Of a stretch of DNA of 64,000 nt, positions 39,902-49,476 are shown piece by piece (within the stretch, counting starts at the first letter, position 1; each line of letters opens with the position of its first letter). The position numbers and the translations under genes are program-made. Source of the DNA: Xenorhabdus indica (GTDB taxonomy: Bacteria; Pseudomonadota; Gammaproteobacteria; Enterobacterales; Enterobacteriaceae); the NCBI RefSeq assembly GCF_014467235.1, contig NZ_NKHP01000009.1, forward strand, positions 62,001 through 126,000, written 5' to 3'. The notes beneath the pieces were generated by a model. That model saw only the letters and a program-made list of their open reading frames with translations, was not told the DNA's origin and did no database searches.

Positions 39902-41935
39902 ATGAAAAGTGGATTACGCTTTGTCTGTCACATTGCCGGTGTGCCGGCAGACACGTTTGCTGTAGGGGAATTCTCCCTGCAAGAGGGATTATCAGAACTC
40001 TTTACCCTGAACATGACGCTGGTCAGAGCCGGTAACGCGAATCCGTTCAGACCACAGACGGAGATTGATTTGGCCTCACTGTTGATGCAGGAAGCAGTAT
40101 TGCAGGTGTTTAACGGCGACAGGCTGCAACGTAAAATCACCGGCATTGTTTCCCATGCTGACTGGGCTGGCACTGATGGCAACAAAACACTCTATACCCT
40201 GACCGTACGGCCGGCCTGCTGGCGGTTGACACTCAATCAGGACAGCCGGATTTATCATTGGCAGAATGTCCCGGCGATTTTAACCATCCTGCTGAAAAAA
40301 CACCGGGTACAGGCCGACTCAAAACTCTACGATGCGCATCAGGACCGGGAATACGTAACCCAGAAACGTGAATCCGATTATGCGTTTTTCAGCCGTCTGG
40401 CAGCGGAAGAAGGCATCAGCTTCTGGTTTGAGGATGAAACGGCGTTTTTCAGTGACAGTCACCTCGGTATGACCGCCGGGCTGCCGTTGCAATATCAGCC
40501 ACAGCCAGAAACCGCCTACGGAACCGATACCATTTATCAGGTTCGGCTGGGTGTCGGTATGAGTCCGCAGCGCAGCCTGCATAAAGATTTCAATCCAGCC
40601 GAGCCGCGTTATCACCTTTCCCATATGCACAGCAGCGAAGGTTTCCGTGATTTCGGCAGCCAGACCCCCTATGCTGTGTTTGAAAGTTACGGGCGTTTTC
40701 AGAAAGATGCGGCCGCTAAACCATTTCTCAAATACCGGCAGGAAGCGCTGGATAACCAGAAAAAAAACGGCAGCGGCAGCAGTAACTGCATCAAACTGAT
40801 GCCGGGCAAAATTTTTGAGATAAAAAATCACCCGCATAAACCGCTGAATGCCCGCTGGCAGGTGGTCGGCATCAGCCATCACGGTCGCTGCCCGCAGGCT
40901 ATGGGCGATAACAGCGGAGAAGGCACCACGCTCAGTAATCATTTCAGTTTTATCGACGGCCTTGCCGACTGGCGTCCGCCTTTCCACTATAAACTGCTGG
41001 CCGATGGAGATGAAACCGCCATTGTGGTCGGCCCGAAAGGGGAAGAAATTTTTGTCAATAAAGACGGTGCGATTAAAGTGCATTTTCACTGGAACCGCTA
41101 CGACCAATCGGATGATGGGGCATCGTGCTGGGTGCGGGTGGCACAGGGCTGGAATGGTAACGGTTTTGGTTTTATGGCGATACCCCGTATCGGTCAGGAG
41201 GTGATTATCTCCTATCTCAATGGTGATATTGACCGTCCCATTGTCACCGGCTGTGTTTATAACGGCCTGAACCGCCCGCCACTGGATTTACCGGCGCAGA
41301 AAACCCGCACCACGTTTAATACCAAGACCCACGAAGGCAAAGGCTTTAACGAACTGCGTTTCGAGGATGCGAAAGACAGTGAGGAAATCTATCTCCACGG
41401 CCAGAAGGATTTGACCGCGCACATCGAAAACGATGCTTACTGGCATATCAAACATGATCAGAAGAGCCGCATTGATAACAACCGTTACCACGATATCCGC
41501 GCCGATGATCATCATCAGGTTGCCGGTTCGCGCAAAATCACCACCGAAGGCGATGTATCGCATCGGATTGCCGGCAGCCAGCATATTCAGACCGGCGATG
41601 CCACCGTGATTGACAGCGGGCAGGAAATTCACCTGAAAAGTGGCGGCAAAGTCGTGCTGGAAGCGGCTGCCGAAATCACCCTGAAAGTGGGCGGCAGTTT
41701 TCTGAAAGTCACGCCGGCTGGCATTTTGTCTTCAATGATTAATGTCGGGCAGGGTTCAGGCGGCAGCGGGCACGGGGTTTCACTGCAACTTCCTGAGGGA
41801 GTTGCGCCGCTCGGACAAGTAGGACAGCTCCCGATGGCGGAAGCGCTTCCGGTCACGGAATTTCCGGTGCAACCCGCGTGTGCAGAACTGGCGCAACAGG
41901 ATGCCAGTTTAGTCATTAAACCTGTTAAAGAGTAA
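39902..41935 (+). CDS. vgrG: T6SS spike protein VgrG
   Basis: The 677-residue product has the gp27-like N-terminus (SGLRFVCHIAGVPADTFAVG, ESDYAFFSRLAAEEGISFWF), the gp5-like part with the AVVVG/GEEI-type OB fold (IVVGPKGEEIFVNKDGAIKV, WNGNGFGFMAIPRIGQEVII) and the C-terminal beta-prism with DUF2345-like GGKVVLEAAAEITLKVGG. It forms the trimeric spike tip that carries effectors. AAGGA stands 12 nt before the ATG. The frame is open throughout. It is followed 5 nt later by the adaptor gene. Confidence 0.93.
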   Translation: MKSGLRFVCHIAGVPADTFAVGEFSLQEGLSELFTLNMTLVRAGNANPFRPQTEIDLASLLMQEAVLQVFNGDRLQRKITGIVSHADWAGTDGNKTLYTLTVRPACWRLTLNQDSRIYHWQNVPAILTILLKKHRVQADSKLYDAHQDREYVTQKRESDYAFFSRLAAEEGISFWFEDETAFFSDSHLGMTAGLPLQYQPQPETAYGTDTIYQVRLGVGMSPQRSLHKDFNPAEPRYHLSHMHSSEGFRDFGSQTPYAVFESYGRFQKDAAAKPFLKYRQEALDNQKKNGSGSSNCIKLMPGKIFEIKNHPHKPLNARWQVVGISHHGRCPQAMGDNSGEGTTLSNHFSFIDGLADWRPPFHYKLLADGDETAIVVGPKGEEIFVNKDGAIKVHFHWNRYDQSDDGASCWVRVAQGWNGNGFGFMAIPRIGQEVIISYLNGDIDRPIVTGCVYNGLNRPPLDLPAQKTRTTFNTKTHEGKGFNELRFEDAKDSEEIYLHGQKDLTAHIENDAYWHIKHDQKSRIDNNRYHDIRADDHHQVAGSRKITTEGDVSHRIAGSQHIQTGDATVIDSGQEIHLKSGGKVVLEAAAEITLKVGGSFLKVTPAGILSSMINVGQGSGGSGHGVSLQLPEGVAPLGQVGQLPMAEALPVTEFPVQPACAELAQQDASLVIKPVKE

Positions 41936-41940
41936 ACACA

Positions 41941-42752
41941 ATGGAAAGAGCTACCACGATGGCGAGCACAGGAACTGCAATAAGCTGGCAAGCCTGGCTG
42001 AATGAACCCAGTAAAGCGCCTGTCTTCTTCATTCTCAATTCACTGGCTAAACCGAATCCGATAGAGCCATTTTACCGCCATGACTGGGTTGAACAGGCAT
42101 TTCCGCTGTATAGCGGTACCCCGATGCGCAATATGTTGAAACAGAGTCCGTGGTTGGTGCAACCAAAGGCTAATCAGTTAGTTCAGATAGGGGCCGTGCT
42201 GGATAACCATGCACTCAGTGACAACAGCTGGGGGTGGGCTTACCGCAGCCAGACACCGTGGCAGGAACAGCTTAACCACTGGCAGCAGCGACAATGGGTC
42301 ATGATGAATGGCGAACCGGTATTGTTCCGCATGATGGATGCGCGGATATTGGGCGCACTGATGCCGGCCTTTACGCCCAGCGACTGGTCACTGATGCTGT
42401 CGCCTGTCACTGAACTGATGATAGACAGTCCACAACTGATGCGGTTTTGCCGTCCCGAAGCGTGTGGCGAAGGTAACAGCGAAATCCCGTTTACATTAGG
42501 TGAGCACTTGCTGGCAGTCTGGCTGCGTTCTCCCTACGGACTGAAAGTGTTAACCAGTTCACTGTATTGTGATTTATGGGAAAACCACGGCACGATAGCG
42601 AAGCAACTGGATAAGCCTGAAGGCAGTTTGGAACCTAGGATTAACAGTGGCTGCGACAAACACTCGAAGCCGGACAACATATTGAAAAAGTATCCAGTCG
42701 GGATTATCTGCTGGCGATGGAACAAGAAAAAGAACAGGAGAAAGACCAGTGA
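41941..42752 (+). pseudogene. DUF4123 effector adaptor (TEC/Tap-type), 3' frameshift
   Basis: The first about 235 residues give a DUF4123 protein: SWQAWLNEPSKAPVFFILNS, AYRSQTPWQEQLNHWQQRQW and FRMMDARILGALMPAFTP. These adaptors load a cognate effector onto VgrG. Near 42640 the proper reading moves one frame: the open frame gives a poor basic tail (GCDKHSKPDNILKK to 42756), while the next frame reads WLRQTLEAGQHIEKVSSRDY, LLAMEQEKEQEKDQ and stops at 42752 overlapping the effector start. A one-base loss in the Asn-Ser-Trp region explains it. The last about 35 residues are thus altered. Confidence 0.75.
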
Positions 42753-44320
42753 GTAATGAGAACTCGATTTATTGCCCTGATTGCCCGAAAGTAGCTGAGC
42801 GTGTTGCTCGTATTCGGCTTGTGGCAGATTACACGGGTAACCCTATACCTAACAAGGAATACACGGTGCTAAAGGGTGAGGCAGTCGTAACTCAGGGAGT
42901 ATCTGATGGGAATGGGGTTAGTAGCGAAGAGATTTTAGCGACCATACCTCTTTTTGTCGAAGTATCTCCCCGTTTTCCTGTTAGAAAGGAAGAAGTCAAA
43001 CTTTTTAAACAACATAGATACGACAGCTTAACATTGAACAGATGCACTAAGTCTCTCGCAGAGTGTAAGCCTTATCTTGATAAGATATATGGCAAAGTGG
43101 TTGATGTACCTATACTCACAGCGGAATGCCTCTGGCACCGATATCAAAAAGAGGCCGAAGAGATTGTGGGGCAAGGTGGTAAATTGATTGCCGATCCTAT
43201 AGAACGTAACAAACGTATTAATCAGACTTACGCTAATATATGGTTAAAGGATAATCGTTTCCAGTGGGCTGGTCTTGCTGCTTTTGCTTCGAAACAGGTG
43301 GGATGTGGGTTATTGCATGCCATTGTGATGATCAAAAAGATGCAAACTGAAGATAAGGCCATACTGCGTAGACGTGAAAGCTTACAAGAAAGAGAATTTG
43401 AGTTGAATTTTCCAACGATTACTATCCGTGAAAGTGAGAGCAGTGCCAAGGCTAAGGAGTAACTTGAAAAAGCTAGCAAAAACAATCCATTATCACCTGT
43501 TTTTTCAGGAGCATCAACAGCAATATCGGGATCAACAACAGCAGCAACAATATTATTTCCATTATCATCAGCGTCAGGAGCAACGACAGTATCATCAGTA
43601 ACAGAAACAGTATCAGATTTATCCTCATTACCATCATCGCTATTGCCATCAGTACCTTCACCCGATGAACTTAAGCGTATTGGAATGTCAAAGGCAGCAC
43701 AGGAGTCGTTTAATTATGTCTATACGATGATGGCACTCGGTAATACAGCGTTATTTTTGGATGTATACCCACTACATGCTTTCTACAAGCAACGTGGATT
43801 AGAGGAACTCAAAACTTGCCTAGATATACGGCAAGGTATCTACGGCAATAGTGAATTCCCAGTATTGTGGCCAATAGAGCAAAAAAAATTGAAATTTGGT
43901 CTCCCTTACAAAGAGATTCTACAAACCTTTGAAGCGATAGATTTGGATAACATTGCTGAAAGTGTTAAATTCCTTGCCTACCACGAGCAGGTCAATATAT
44001 TACAAACTTCAATGTACAGTGATCTCACTTTAGTTGGGTTATTGCGTAGTAATCATGCAGCCTATGTCACAAATCTTCTTCCTGCTGGTATAACTGAGTC
44101 TATTGAATTAACGCTAGCCAGTCAGTGCAAACTTCCTGATGGAGATGAGCGTGCTATTCAATTTAGCGATGATCCGCTGGCTAATCTCGCTGAGGTTAAG
44201 CAACGTATGCCTTTCGTTCTCAAGGCAGCACAACGCTTTGATGAATTGCTACATAGCAATAAACGGAATGTGATCGAAAAATCGATACAAGCTATTGCTT
44301 CAGGTGGAGGTGTAAAATGA
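42749..44320 (+). pseudogene. Putative T6SS effector, interrupted by one TAA codon
   Basis: One frame runs from GTG 42749 to TGA 44320 (523 codons), broken by a single TAA at 43460-43462 (codon 238). The N-terminal part has a CPDC pair (residues 9-12), a beta-sandwich-like LVADYTGNPIPNKEYTVLKG and ADPIERNKRINQTYANIWLK with WAGLAAFASKQVGCG, a phrase I associate with a conserved T6SS effector family (DUF2515-like, from memory). The stop opens a 60-residue Ser/Thr/Ala/Pro linker; the C-terminal 220 residues (MSKAAQESFNYVYTMMALGN) then run open. Position after vgrG-adaptor and before immunity-like genes supports the role; the toxic activity is unknown. Confidence 0.65.
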
Positions 44321-44946
44321 ATCTATTACGGCGCTTAGGCCTACGACGTGGTAGTTTAATCATAGTACTATCCATTGTTTTGGGTCTGACGATTATCTAC
44401 TTATATCATGTCTTTTATGCCCGTGATCCAGAAATAGCCCTAGTGATCGGTGAACCTTACGAGGCGATGCGACAGCGCTCCAGTGCCGCTATTGATCCAG
44501 ACATTCCTGATGAAATTTGGTACAACGAACCCAAGACAAATGCCCGCTTGCGTTTTACCGACCCGAAATATGGGTTTGTGACTCCCTTAGCCAAATTTTT
44601 TATTGTTTCCTTTAATAAAGGAATAATCAATAGCGTACGCATGTCACCACAAATCGAACCTTTGCTCTACGACGATGCGATTAAAATTGTGTTGGATTTA
44701 CAAGATCAGTGGCACAAAGCGGGTTGGGTACTTACCAAAGCTAAAGAACGCCCGGCTTTAGCCAACACTCCAGAATTGCATGCTCAACTGCGTAGTATGA
44801 AAGGGGGGGCTGGAACAACTTTTTGGCAAGTAGGTGAACAGTATCAGATAATGTTAAATATAGCGCTTTTCCACGATGATGATCATCCTGATGAAGAGCG
44901 CTATTTGATCACATTGCAGATTGCCGAGCCGTGGATAAAGCCATAG
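44317..44946 (+). CDS. Immunity-like membrane-anchored protein, copy 1
   Basis: The 209-residue product has one N-terminal membrane helix (about residues 14-31, SLIIVLSIVLGLTIIYLYHV) and a periplasmic domain with LVIGEPYEAMRQRSSA, YGFVTPLAKFF, VRMSPQIEPLLYDDAIKIVL and ALANTPEL. The ATG overlaps the effector TGA (ATGA) and GGAGG lies upstream. A membrane-anchored protein directly after a VgrG-linked effector is the usual place of an immunity protein for a periplasm-acting toxin. I do not recognise a named family. It is intact. Confidence 0.68.
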   Translation: MNLLRRLGLRRGSLIIVLSIVLGLTIIYLYHVFYARDPEIALVIGEPYEAMRQRSSAAIDPDIPDEIWYNEPKTNARLRFTDPKYGFVTPLAKFFIVSFNKGIINSVRMSPQIEPLLYDDAIKIVLDLQDQWHKAGWVLTKAKERPALANTPELHAQLRSMKGGAGTTFWQVGEQYQIMLNIALFHDDDHPDEERYLITLQIAEPWIKP

Positions 44947-45023
44947 CGTAATCTCAGGTGGGTGTGAGAAGATAATATTTTCACACCCACTATCTAGGAT
45001 GTTGTGTCATATGGAGGTGTCAA

Positions 45024-45663
45024 ATGAATCTGTTACAACGCGTGTTGCAGCAAACGTGGGCGTTTAATATTGGCATCATTAATCGTTCTGAGTCTGATTG
45101 GCATCTATCTTTACCATTCTTTTAATTCCCGTGAACCAGCCGAAATAGCCTTAGTGATCGGTGAACCTTATGAGGCGATGCGGCAACGCTCCAGTGCTAA
45201 AATTAGCCCACCATATGATAATAGCATCGGGTTCAGAATCCCAAAAATGGATGCACGCTTACGCTTAACCGATCCGAAATACGGGTTTATTACCCCTCCT
45301 GCACGATTTTTTACTGTTTCCTATAATAAAGGAATAATCGAGAACGTGCGCATGTCTCCACAAATCGAACCGTTACTCTATGACGATGCAATCAAGATTG
45401 TACTGGATTTACAAGATCAGTGGCGTGAAACGGGATGGGTGTTGACTCGAGCTACGGAGTCTCCAGCCTTAGCCAATACGCCCGAATTACGTGCTGAGCT
45501 TCGTAGTTTAAAAGGTTCTGAATCGACCATTTGGCAAGCGGGAGAACAGTATCAGGTCATGTTGATTATGAGGCGTTTCAGAGATGACCGACACCCACGC
45601 GAAGAGCGATATCTGATCACGTTAGCGATTGCCAAACCGTGGATAAAGAATTATTCAGATTGA
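45024..45663 (+). pseudogene. Immunity-like protein, tandem copy 2, frameshifted in the first codons
   Basis: The sequence repeats copy 1 with about three-quarters identity (LVIGEPYEAMRQRSSAKISP, VRMSPQIEPLLYDDAIKIVL, NTPELRAELRS). The upstream ATG 45024 (MNLLQRVLQQ, like MNLLRRLGLR in copy 1, with GGAGG before it) is out of frame with the body because of one extra A near 45052 (CAAACG). Reinitiation at TTG 45070 would still give a helix and the full periplasmic domain, so some function may remain. The copy arose by duplication of the immunity gene. Confidence 0.65.
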
Positions 45664-45685
45664 CACTGACGCGCTACGCTTGTCA

Positions 45686-45729
45686 TCTCCGAACTACCGG
45701 GCTAATACATTAACCCGGTAGTTCGGAGA
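45686..45729. terminator. Perfect 16-bp stem-loop after the effector module
   Basis: TCTCCGAACTACCGGG (45686-45701) pairs exactly with CCCGGTAGTTCGGAGA (45714-45729), leaving a 12-nt loop. It lies 23 nt after the second immunity gene. There is no long U-tract on either side, so it may act as a mRNA-stabilising stem or a protein-binding site rather than a classic terminator. Confidence 0.45.
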
Positions 45730-45787
45730 GCTGAAAAAACATAACCGTTACTATCGATTATCTTTATATAACTGCGCCAATTTTCAT

Positions 45788-46083
45788 GGGATAACGGGGC
45801 AAATGACATATTTATTATGTATTTCATTGTATTACTCTATCCCATGTTATCCCAGCTTATCCCGTGACATAACCTCACAGTTTTAAATTACTTTAAATTC
45901 AAATGATTAATACCAGCCAGAGAAAAATCTTTTTCGGGATAACTTCCATTGCCACGATATCACTTTATTTGTAATCACCTAATGTTACGGGATAGTGCGG
46001 GATAATACGGGATAAATAAAATATCTATAACTAACTGATATATTTTAAAATAAATCTTTCTTATCCCAATATCCCGTTATCCC
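45788..46083. repeat. Phased GGGATA iterons: candidate replication origin (P4 crr-like)
   Basis: Within about 300 bp the word GGGATA or its complement occurs 10 or more times. It is spaced exactly 10 bp in two triplets (45838/45848/45858 inverted; 45989/45999/46009 direct), 8 bp in a third (46062/46070/46078 inverted), with singles at 45788 and 45936. Stretches between are AT-rich. It directly follows (on the minus strand) the primase-helicase gene, the place of crr in P4. Helical phasing favours cooperative binding by the replication protein. Confidence 0.6.
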
Positions 46084-46107
46084 AACGTTTTTTTCTCTTG
46101 CGTGAGG

Positions 46108-48882
46108 TTAATCCTCATCTCTGAAAATCAGCACCACAAACCGTCCTTGAGTACCATTTACTGAGATGGTTTTGCTGATAAAGCGATCTTTCTCCGCTTT
46201 AACCAGCATTCCGGCCTCTTCTAAGGCTTCAAAGCCGGATTTTTTCTGTAATCCCTGTAATATTTCTGCTTCAAATACACTGGGGATAATATGGTATTCA
46301 GCCTGTCCATCATGACGACGGTTATGCACCAGATACCCGGCAAGATCACTAATCCTCATGGCGTGTGAGGTATCAATATCCCCGTTTGGCCTGCCGTAGG
46401 TATAAGGCTGAAAGCGTGACAGCCCGTATTTCTGGATAAAGTCACGAGTTCGCGTTATTACCTGATATTTTTCCCGGTTTCCGATGCCAAAATCAGCTAA
46501 CCAGTCATCGAAACTTTGCTTTACTGCTGCATGACACGCTTCTTTACCCCAGCCAGTGATATGGGTTGCCAGTTCTCCAACGGCATCCAGTAACGCGAAA
46601 CGCACGGCAACGTGCTTGATTTGAGCTGAGGCTTCTTCTGGCAGGTTATCAAGCCACTCTTTTTCTTTACGGGCAGTCATTTCTATTGCCTGCTCCTGAT
46701 ACTCAGACAACCATTGAACCCATGCCCGACCCGCTGCACCACAATAACGTTTGGATTCCCGTTTGATGGCTCTTGCGTGGGAATCACCATCCTCATAGCC
46801 ATTGAAGCATGCCGTATCAATAAAGGGCACACTGAGCAGCTTGACAAGCTGTCCGGCTTTTGGGGTGATCCCGCCTTTTATCAGAAACGTTTCTAAATCT
46901 TCCTCGCCTGTTGAAAGAGCAGCAATCTTCCAGCGGATCACAGCACGGTTCCCACCTTCCCGTTTTCCCTGAATTTTACCGACACCGTTAAACAGACTGT
47001 AGGCACTGTTAGCGACTTCCTTCGGATTCGAGCTTTGTCCGATTTCGTCAATCGACATAAAGCCATCATTACGGGCTGCGGCCTCATTGTTTAAACCGTG
47101 ATTAGTACCATGCCATGATAATTTCAATTCCTCGGGATCACCGTATAAGCTGCTGGCCGCCTCAACTGTGGTGGTTTTCCCTGCGGAGGATTGGGCGAAT
47201 AAATGCACACCAAAGCAGCTCCCGCCTGTCAGTGAGTTAAGTGGGGCAGACAATCCCACCAGTACGCCCAGCATCATTGAGCGGTTGCCTTGCAGTAATG
47301 ACGCAACGTGTGTTTTCCACTGTTCGGCGCTTCCCCTGACCACATAACCGGCAATGGCAGATGTGCCGCCACTGAACGCGACAGGCATATATGGCTGACC
47401 GATAATCTCACCGTCCGGCATCACATAAGCCCCACAATGCCAGCCTGCTTTTTGTGTCACAACCCATTCACGGCGATCGCCGCTGCGTTGCAGATGTTCA
47501 GCCAAAACAGGCAGCAGACTGTTTTTTACGGTGATGTTCATTCCTCGTGAACGCAATCTTGCCCAGCCAACCGGCATCCCGATTTCACGGCGGGGAAGCG
47601 CTTCAACAATACATTGTCCTGTGCCCTCCTGACGTAGCTTAATAATGAGATAACCTTCGCTGCCATCATTGCCAATGCCAACGATTTCCATGTAATCGCT
47701 CAGCCATTTTTCAACTTTGACGATTTCGCCACCTTGTTCTTTCGGTTCAACCCAGTAAATTCCATTCTTGCGGATATCGATATGAGGTTTTAGCGGATCG
47801 TATTCTTTCTCTTGGTATTCATCTGAATGAGTGGTTACAGAGTTTGGCACTGCTACATTCCCTGCCGCCTGATATAACCCATTACTGAATGCCTGCTTTG
47901 CTGCATCAATGCCATGCTGCTGACGATAATCATCCCAATCAGCTTTGTATTCCGTTGGTGGCAACGTAACCCTACCATTCACTGCAAGAGCCGCTTTTTC
48001 TGCTGAAACCTTGCCGATATTTACCTTTGGTCTGCCGTTCTTATCCAGTTCGTCGGGATGATGCCAGTCATTATCTGCTGCCAGAATAATTTTCGTGTCT
48101 GACCAATGTTCACGAACTGCTTTAGCGACAGAAAGTAAGTTGCCTGCATCCAGCGCCGCCAGAACAGTCCCTTCATAGAGTTGGTTAACCGTGAGTGCCG
48201 TGGCGTAACCTTCGGTAATAATCACTGTGTCGGGTTTTTTTTCCAGTTCTGATACAGTAATAAACGCGCTTTTCTTCTGACTGCCAGACAGTAATTTTTT
48301 CTCACCGTCAGGTTTGATGATCTGTGCACCAGTGACCTTTTTATCTAACGCTGTCAGTGCCAATAATAAGGAACCATCTTCCAGTAAACGTTGATCATGG
48401 TGTTGTAGTCCCTTTGTAGCCAGATAGAGAGATCTCCCCACGGTAGTCTGTGCCATCAGTTCTGCGACTCTTTCGGCAATCGGCTGTACTGGATAAGTGG
48501 TTTCTTTGGCTGACTTAGGTTCTGACAAAGGTAATGCCAGTACGTTAGCAACAATCTTAGCAGCCTCAAAAACTGAGATACGGTTGGTTTTCGCTACTAA
48601 ATCCAATCCATCGCCGTAGTTCGGAAGATCACACTGGCGACAGTGCCAGTTGCCGTGATGATGGTCATCAATAAAGTGAAAACGGTCGGTGCCGCCGCAG
48701 ACAGGGCAAGTGCTATGTTTACCCTTTGCTGGGATCTCAATGCCACAAGCAGGCAACAGATTTCCCCAATAGTACATAGCGGATTGCTTCACGGTTTGGA
48801 TAAATTCGAGCGGTTTTTGTTCGCCTGTTTTATCCAAAGATGTAAATTTAAGGCGAGTTTGGTTATGCTGTGTATCAGCCAT
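46108..48882 (-). CDS. P4-alpha-like primase-helicase
   Basis: The 924-residue product has an N-terminal zinc ribbon (CPVCGGTDRFHFIDD with HCRQCDL), a TOPRIM primase segment (VIITEGYATALTVNQLYEG, IILAADNDWH) and a C-terminal DUF927/SF3-like ATPase with Walker A AQSSAGKTTT and FMSIDEIGQSSNPKEV. This is the layout of P4-type Alpha proteins of satellites and islands. AGGAG lies 8 nt before ATG 48882. The gene is intact and is followed by the iterons, so the island may retain replication ability. Confidence 0.85.
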   Translation of the reverse strand: MADTQHNQTRLKFTSLDKTGEQKPLEFIQTVKQSAMYYWGNLLPACGIEIPAKGKHSTCPVCGGTDRFHFIDDHHHGNWHCRQCDLPNYGDGLDLVAKTNRISVFEAAKIVANVLALPLSEPKSAKETTYPVQPIAERVAELMAQTTVGRSLYLATKGLQHHDQRLLEDGSLLLALTALDKKVTGAQIIKPDGEKKLLSGSQKKSAFITVSELEKKPDTVIITEGYATALTVNQLYEGTVLAALDAGNLLSVAKAVREHWSDTKIILAADNDWHHPDELDKNGRPKVNIGKVSAEKAALAVNGRVTLPPTEYKADWDDYRQQHGIDAAKQAFSNGLYQAAGNVAVPNSVTTHSDEYQEKEYDPLKPHIDIRKNGIYWVEPKEQGGEIVKVEKWLSDYMEIVGIGNDGSEGYLIIKLRQEGTGQCIVEALPRREIGMPVGWARLRSRGMNITVKNSLLPVLAEHLQRSGDRREWVVTQKAGWHCGAYVMPDGEIIGQPYMPVAFSGGTSAIAGYVVRGSAEQWKTHVASLLQGNRSMMLGVLVGLSAPLNSLTGGSCFGVHLFAQSSAGKTTTVEAASSLYGDPEELKLSWHGTNHGLNNEAAARNDGFMSIDEIGQSSNPKEVANSAYSLFNGVGKIQGKREGGNRAVIRWKIAALSTGEEDLETFLIKGGITPKAGQLVKLLSVPFIDTACFNGYEDGDSHARAIKRESKRYCGAAGRAWVQWLSEYQEQAIEMTARKEKEWLDNLPEEASAQIKHVAVRFALLDAVGELATHITGWGKEACHAAVKQSFDDWLADFGIGNREKYQVITRTRDFIQKYGLSRFQPYTYGRPNGDIDTSHAMRISDLAGYLVHNRRHDGQAEYHIIPSVFEAEILQGLQKKSGFEALEEAGMLVKAEKDRFISKTISVNGTQGRFVVLIFRDED

Positions 48883-49014
48883 TATCGTTACTCCTAATAA
48901 CGGTTATTGGTCAGACGCCTCAGATGTGTTCCCGCACACTGGGGCGTTGTTTTTTCATATTGATATAGGTAATGTGTAATGACACATAAATACATTACAG
49001 TGAGTGTAATTGAC

Positions 49015-49194
49015 ATGTCAATACACAAAAATACTCGTCGGGGCAATCCCCCATTCCAATTCAGACTTGATCCTGAACTACGGGCGCTCATGGAAATAGC
49101 CCAGGCACAAGATGGCGATGAGTCTTTAGCTGCGTGGATTAAGCGCATTGTCCGTAGAGAATTGCAGTCAAGAGGTATTGAATCTAACCCCTGA
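49015..49194 (+). CDS. Small ribbon-helix-helix protein
   Basis: The 59-residue product from MSIHKNTRRGNPPFQFRLDP, ALMEIAQAQDGDESLAAWIK and RIVRRELQSRG is a minimal Arc/MetJ-type ribbon-helix-helix DNA-binding protein of P4-like islands. The frame opens at 48979 but ATG 49015 fits the fold. It is transcribed divergently from the primase. Two palindromes in its leader (TGTAATG...CATTACA from 48975 to 49001, and TTGACATGTCAA at 49012-49023) could be operators. Confidence 0.62.
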   Translation: MSIHKNTRRGNPPFQFRLDPELRALMEIAQAQDGDESLAAWIKRIVRRELQSRGIESNP

Positions 49195-49266
49195 AAAAAG
49201 CAAGTTGAGGGTAGGCAAGTGCTACCCTTAGCTTTTGTATTCTTATCAAATGGTAGGTGCATGTCA

Positions 49267-49476
49267 TTAAATACCACGAGATTCAGCAATCCGCTGATCT
49301 ACCCAGCCATCAATTTCTGATTCAACAAACGCAACCGAACGAGGGCCGATTTTGACTTGTTTCGGGAATTTATCTTCTTTAATCAGCCTGTAGATCCATG
49401 CCTTGCTATAGCCCGTTCTGCGCTGAACTTCTGGCAGGCGAATAAGACTTTCTTTAGATGTTGTAATCGTTGGCAT
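49267..49476 (-). CDS. AlpA-family regulator
   Basis: The 69-residue product carries the AlpA helix-turn-helix (LIRLPEVQRRTGYSKAWIYR, FPKQVKIGPRSVAFVESEID) used by P4-like and CP4-57-like islands to activate integrase or excision genes. GGGGG lies 6 nt before the ATG at 49476. It converges on the ribbon-helix-helix gene and lies about 2.5 kb from the integrase it probably serves. Confidence 0.88.
   Translation of the reverse strand: MPTITTSKESLIRLPEVQRRTGYSKAWIYRLIKEDKFPKQVKIGPRSVAFVESEIDGWVDQRIAESRGI

Noticed and set aside
43473..43661. Minus-strand 62-codon Leu/Ile/Met-rich frame resembling a small membrane protein
   Set aside because: It is the antisense shadow of the Ser/Thr/Ala-rich effector linker; no ribosome site.
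45788..46083. CRISPR-like array
   Set aside because: The repeated unit is only 6-8 bp, occurs in both orientations and has 8-10-bp spacing; this is an iteron pattern, not repeats with unique spacers. I see no CRISPR array in the window.
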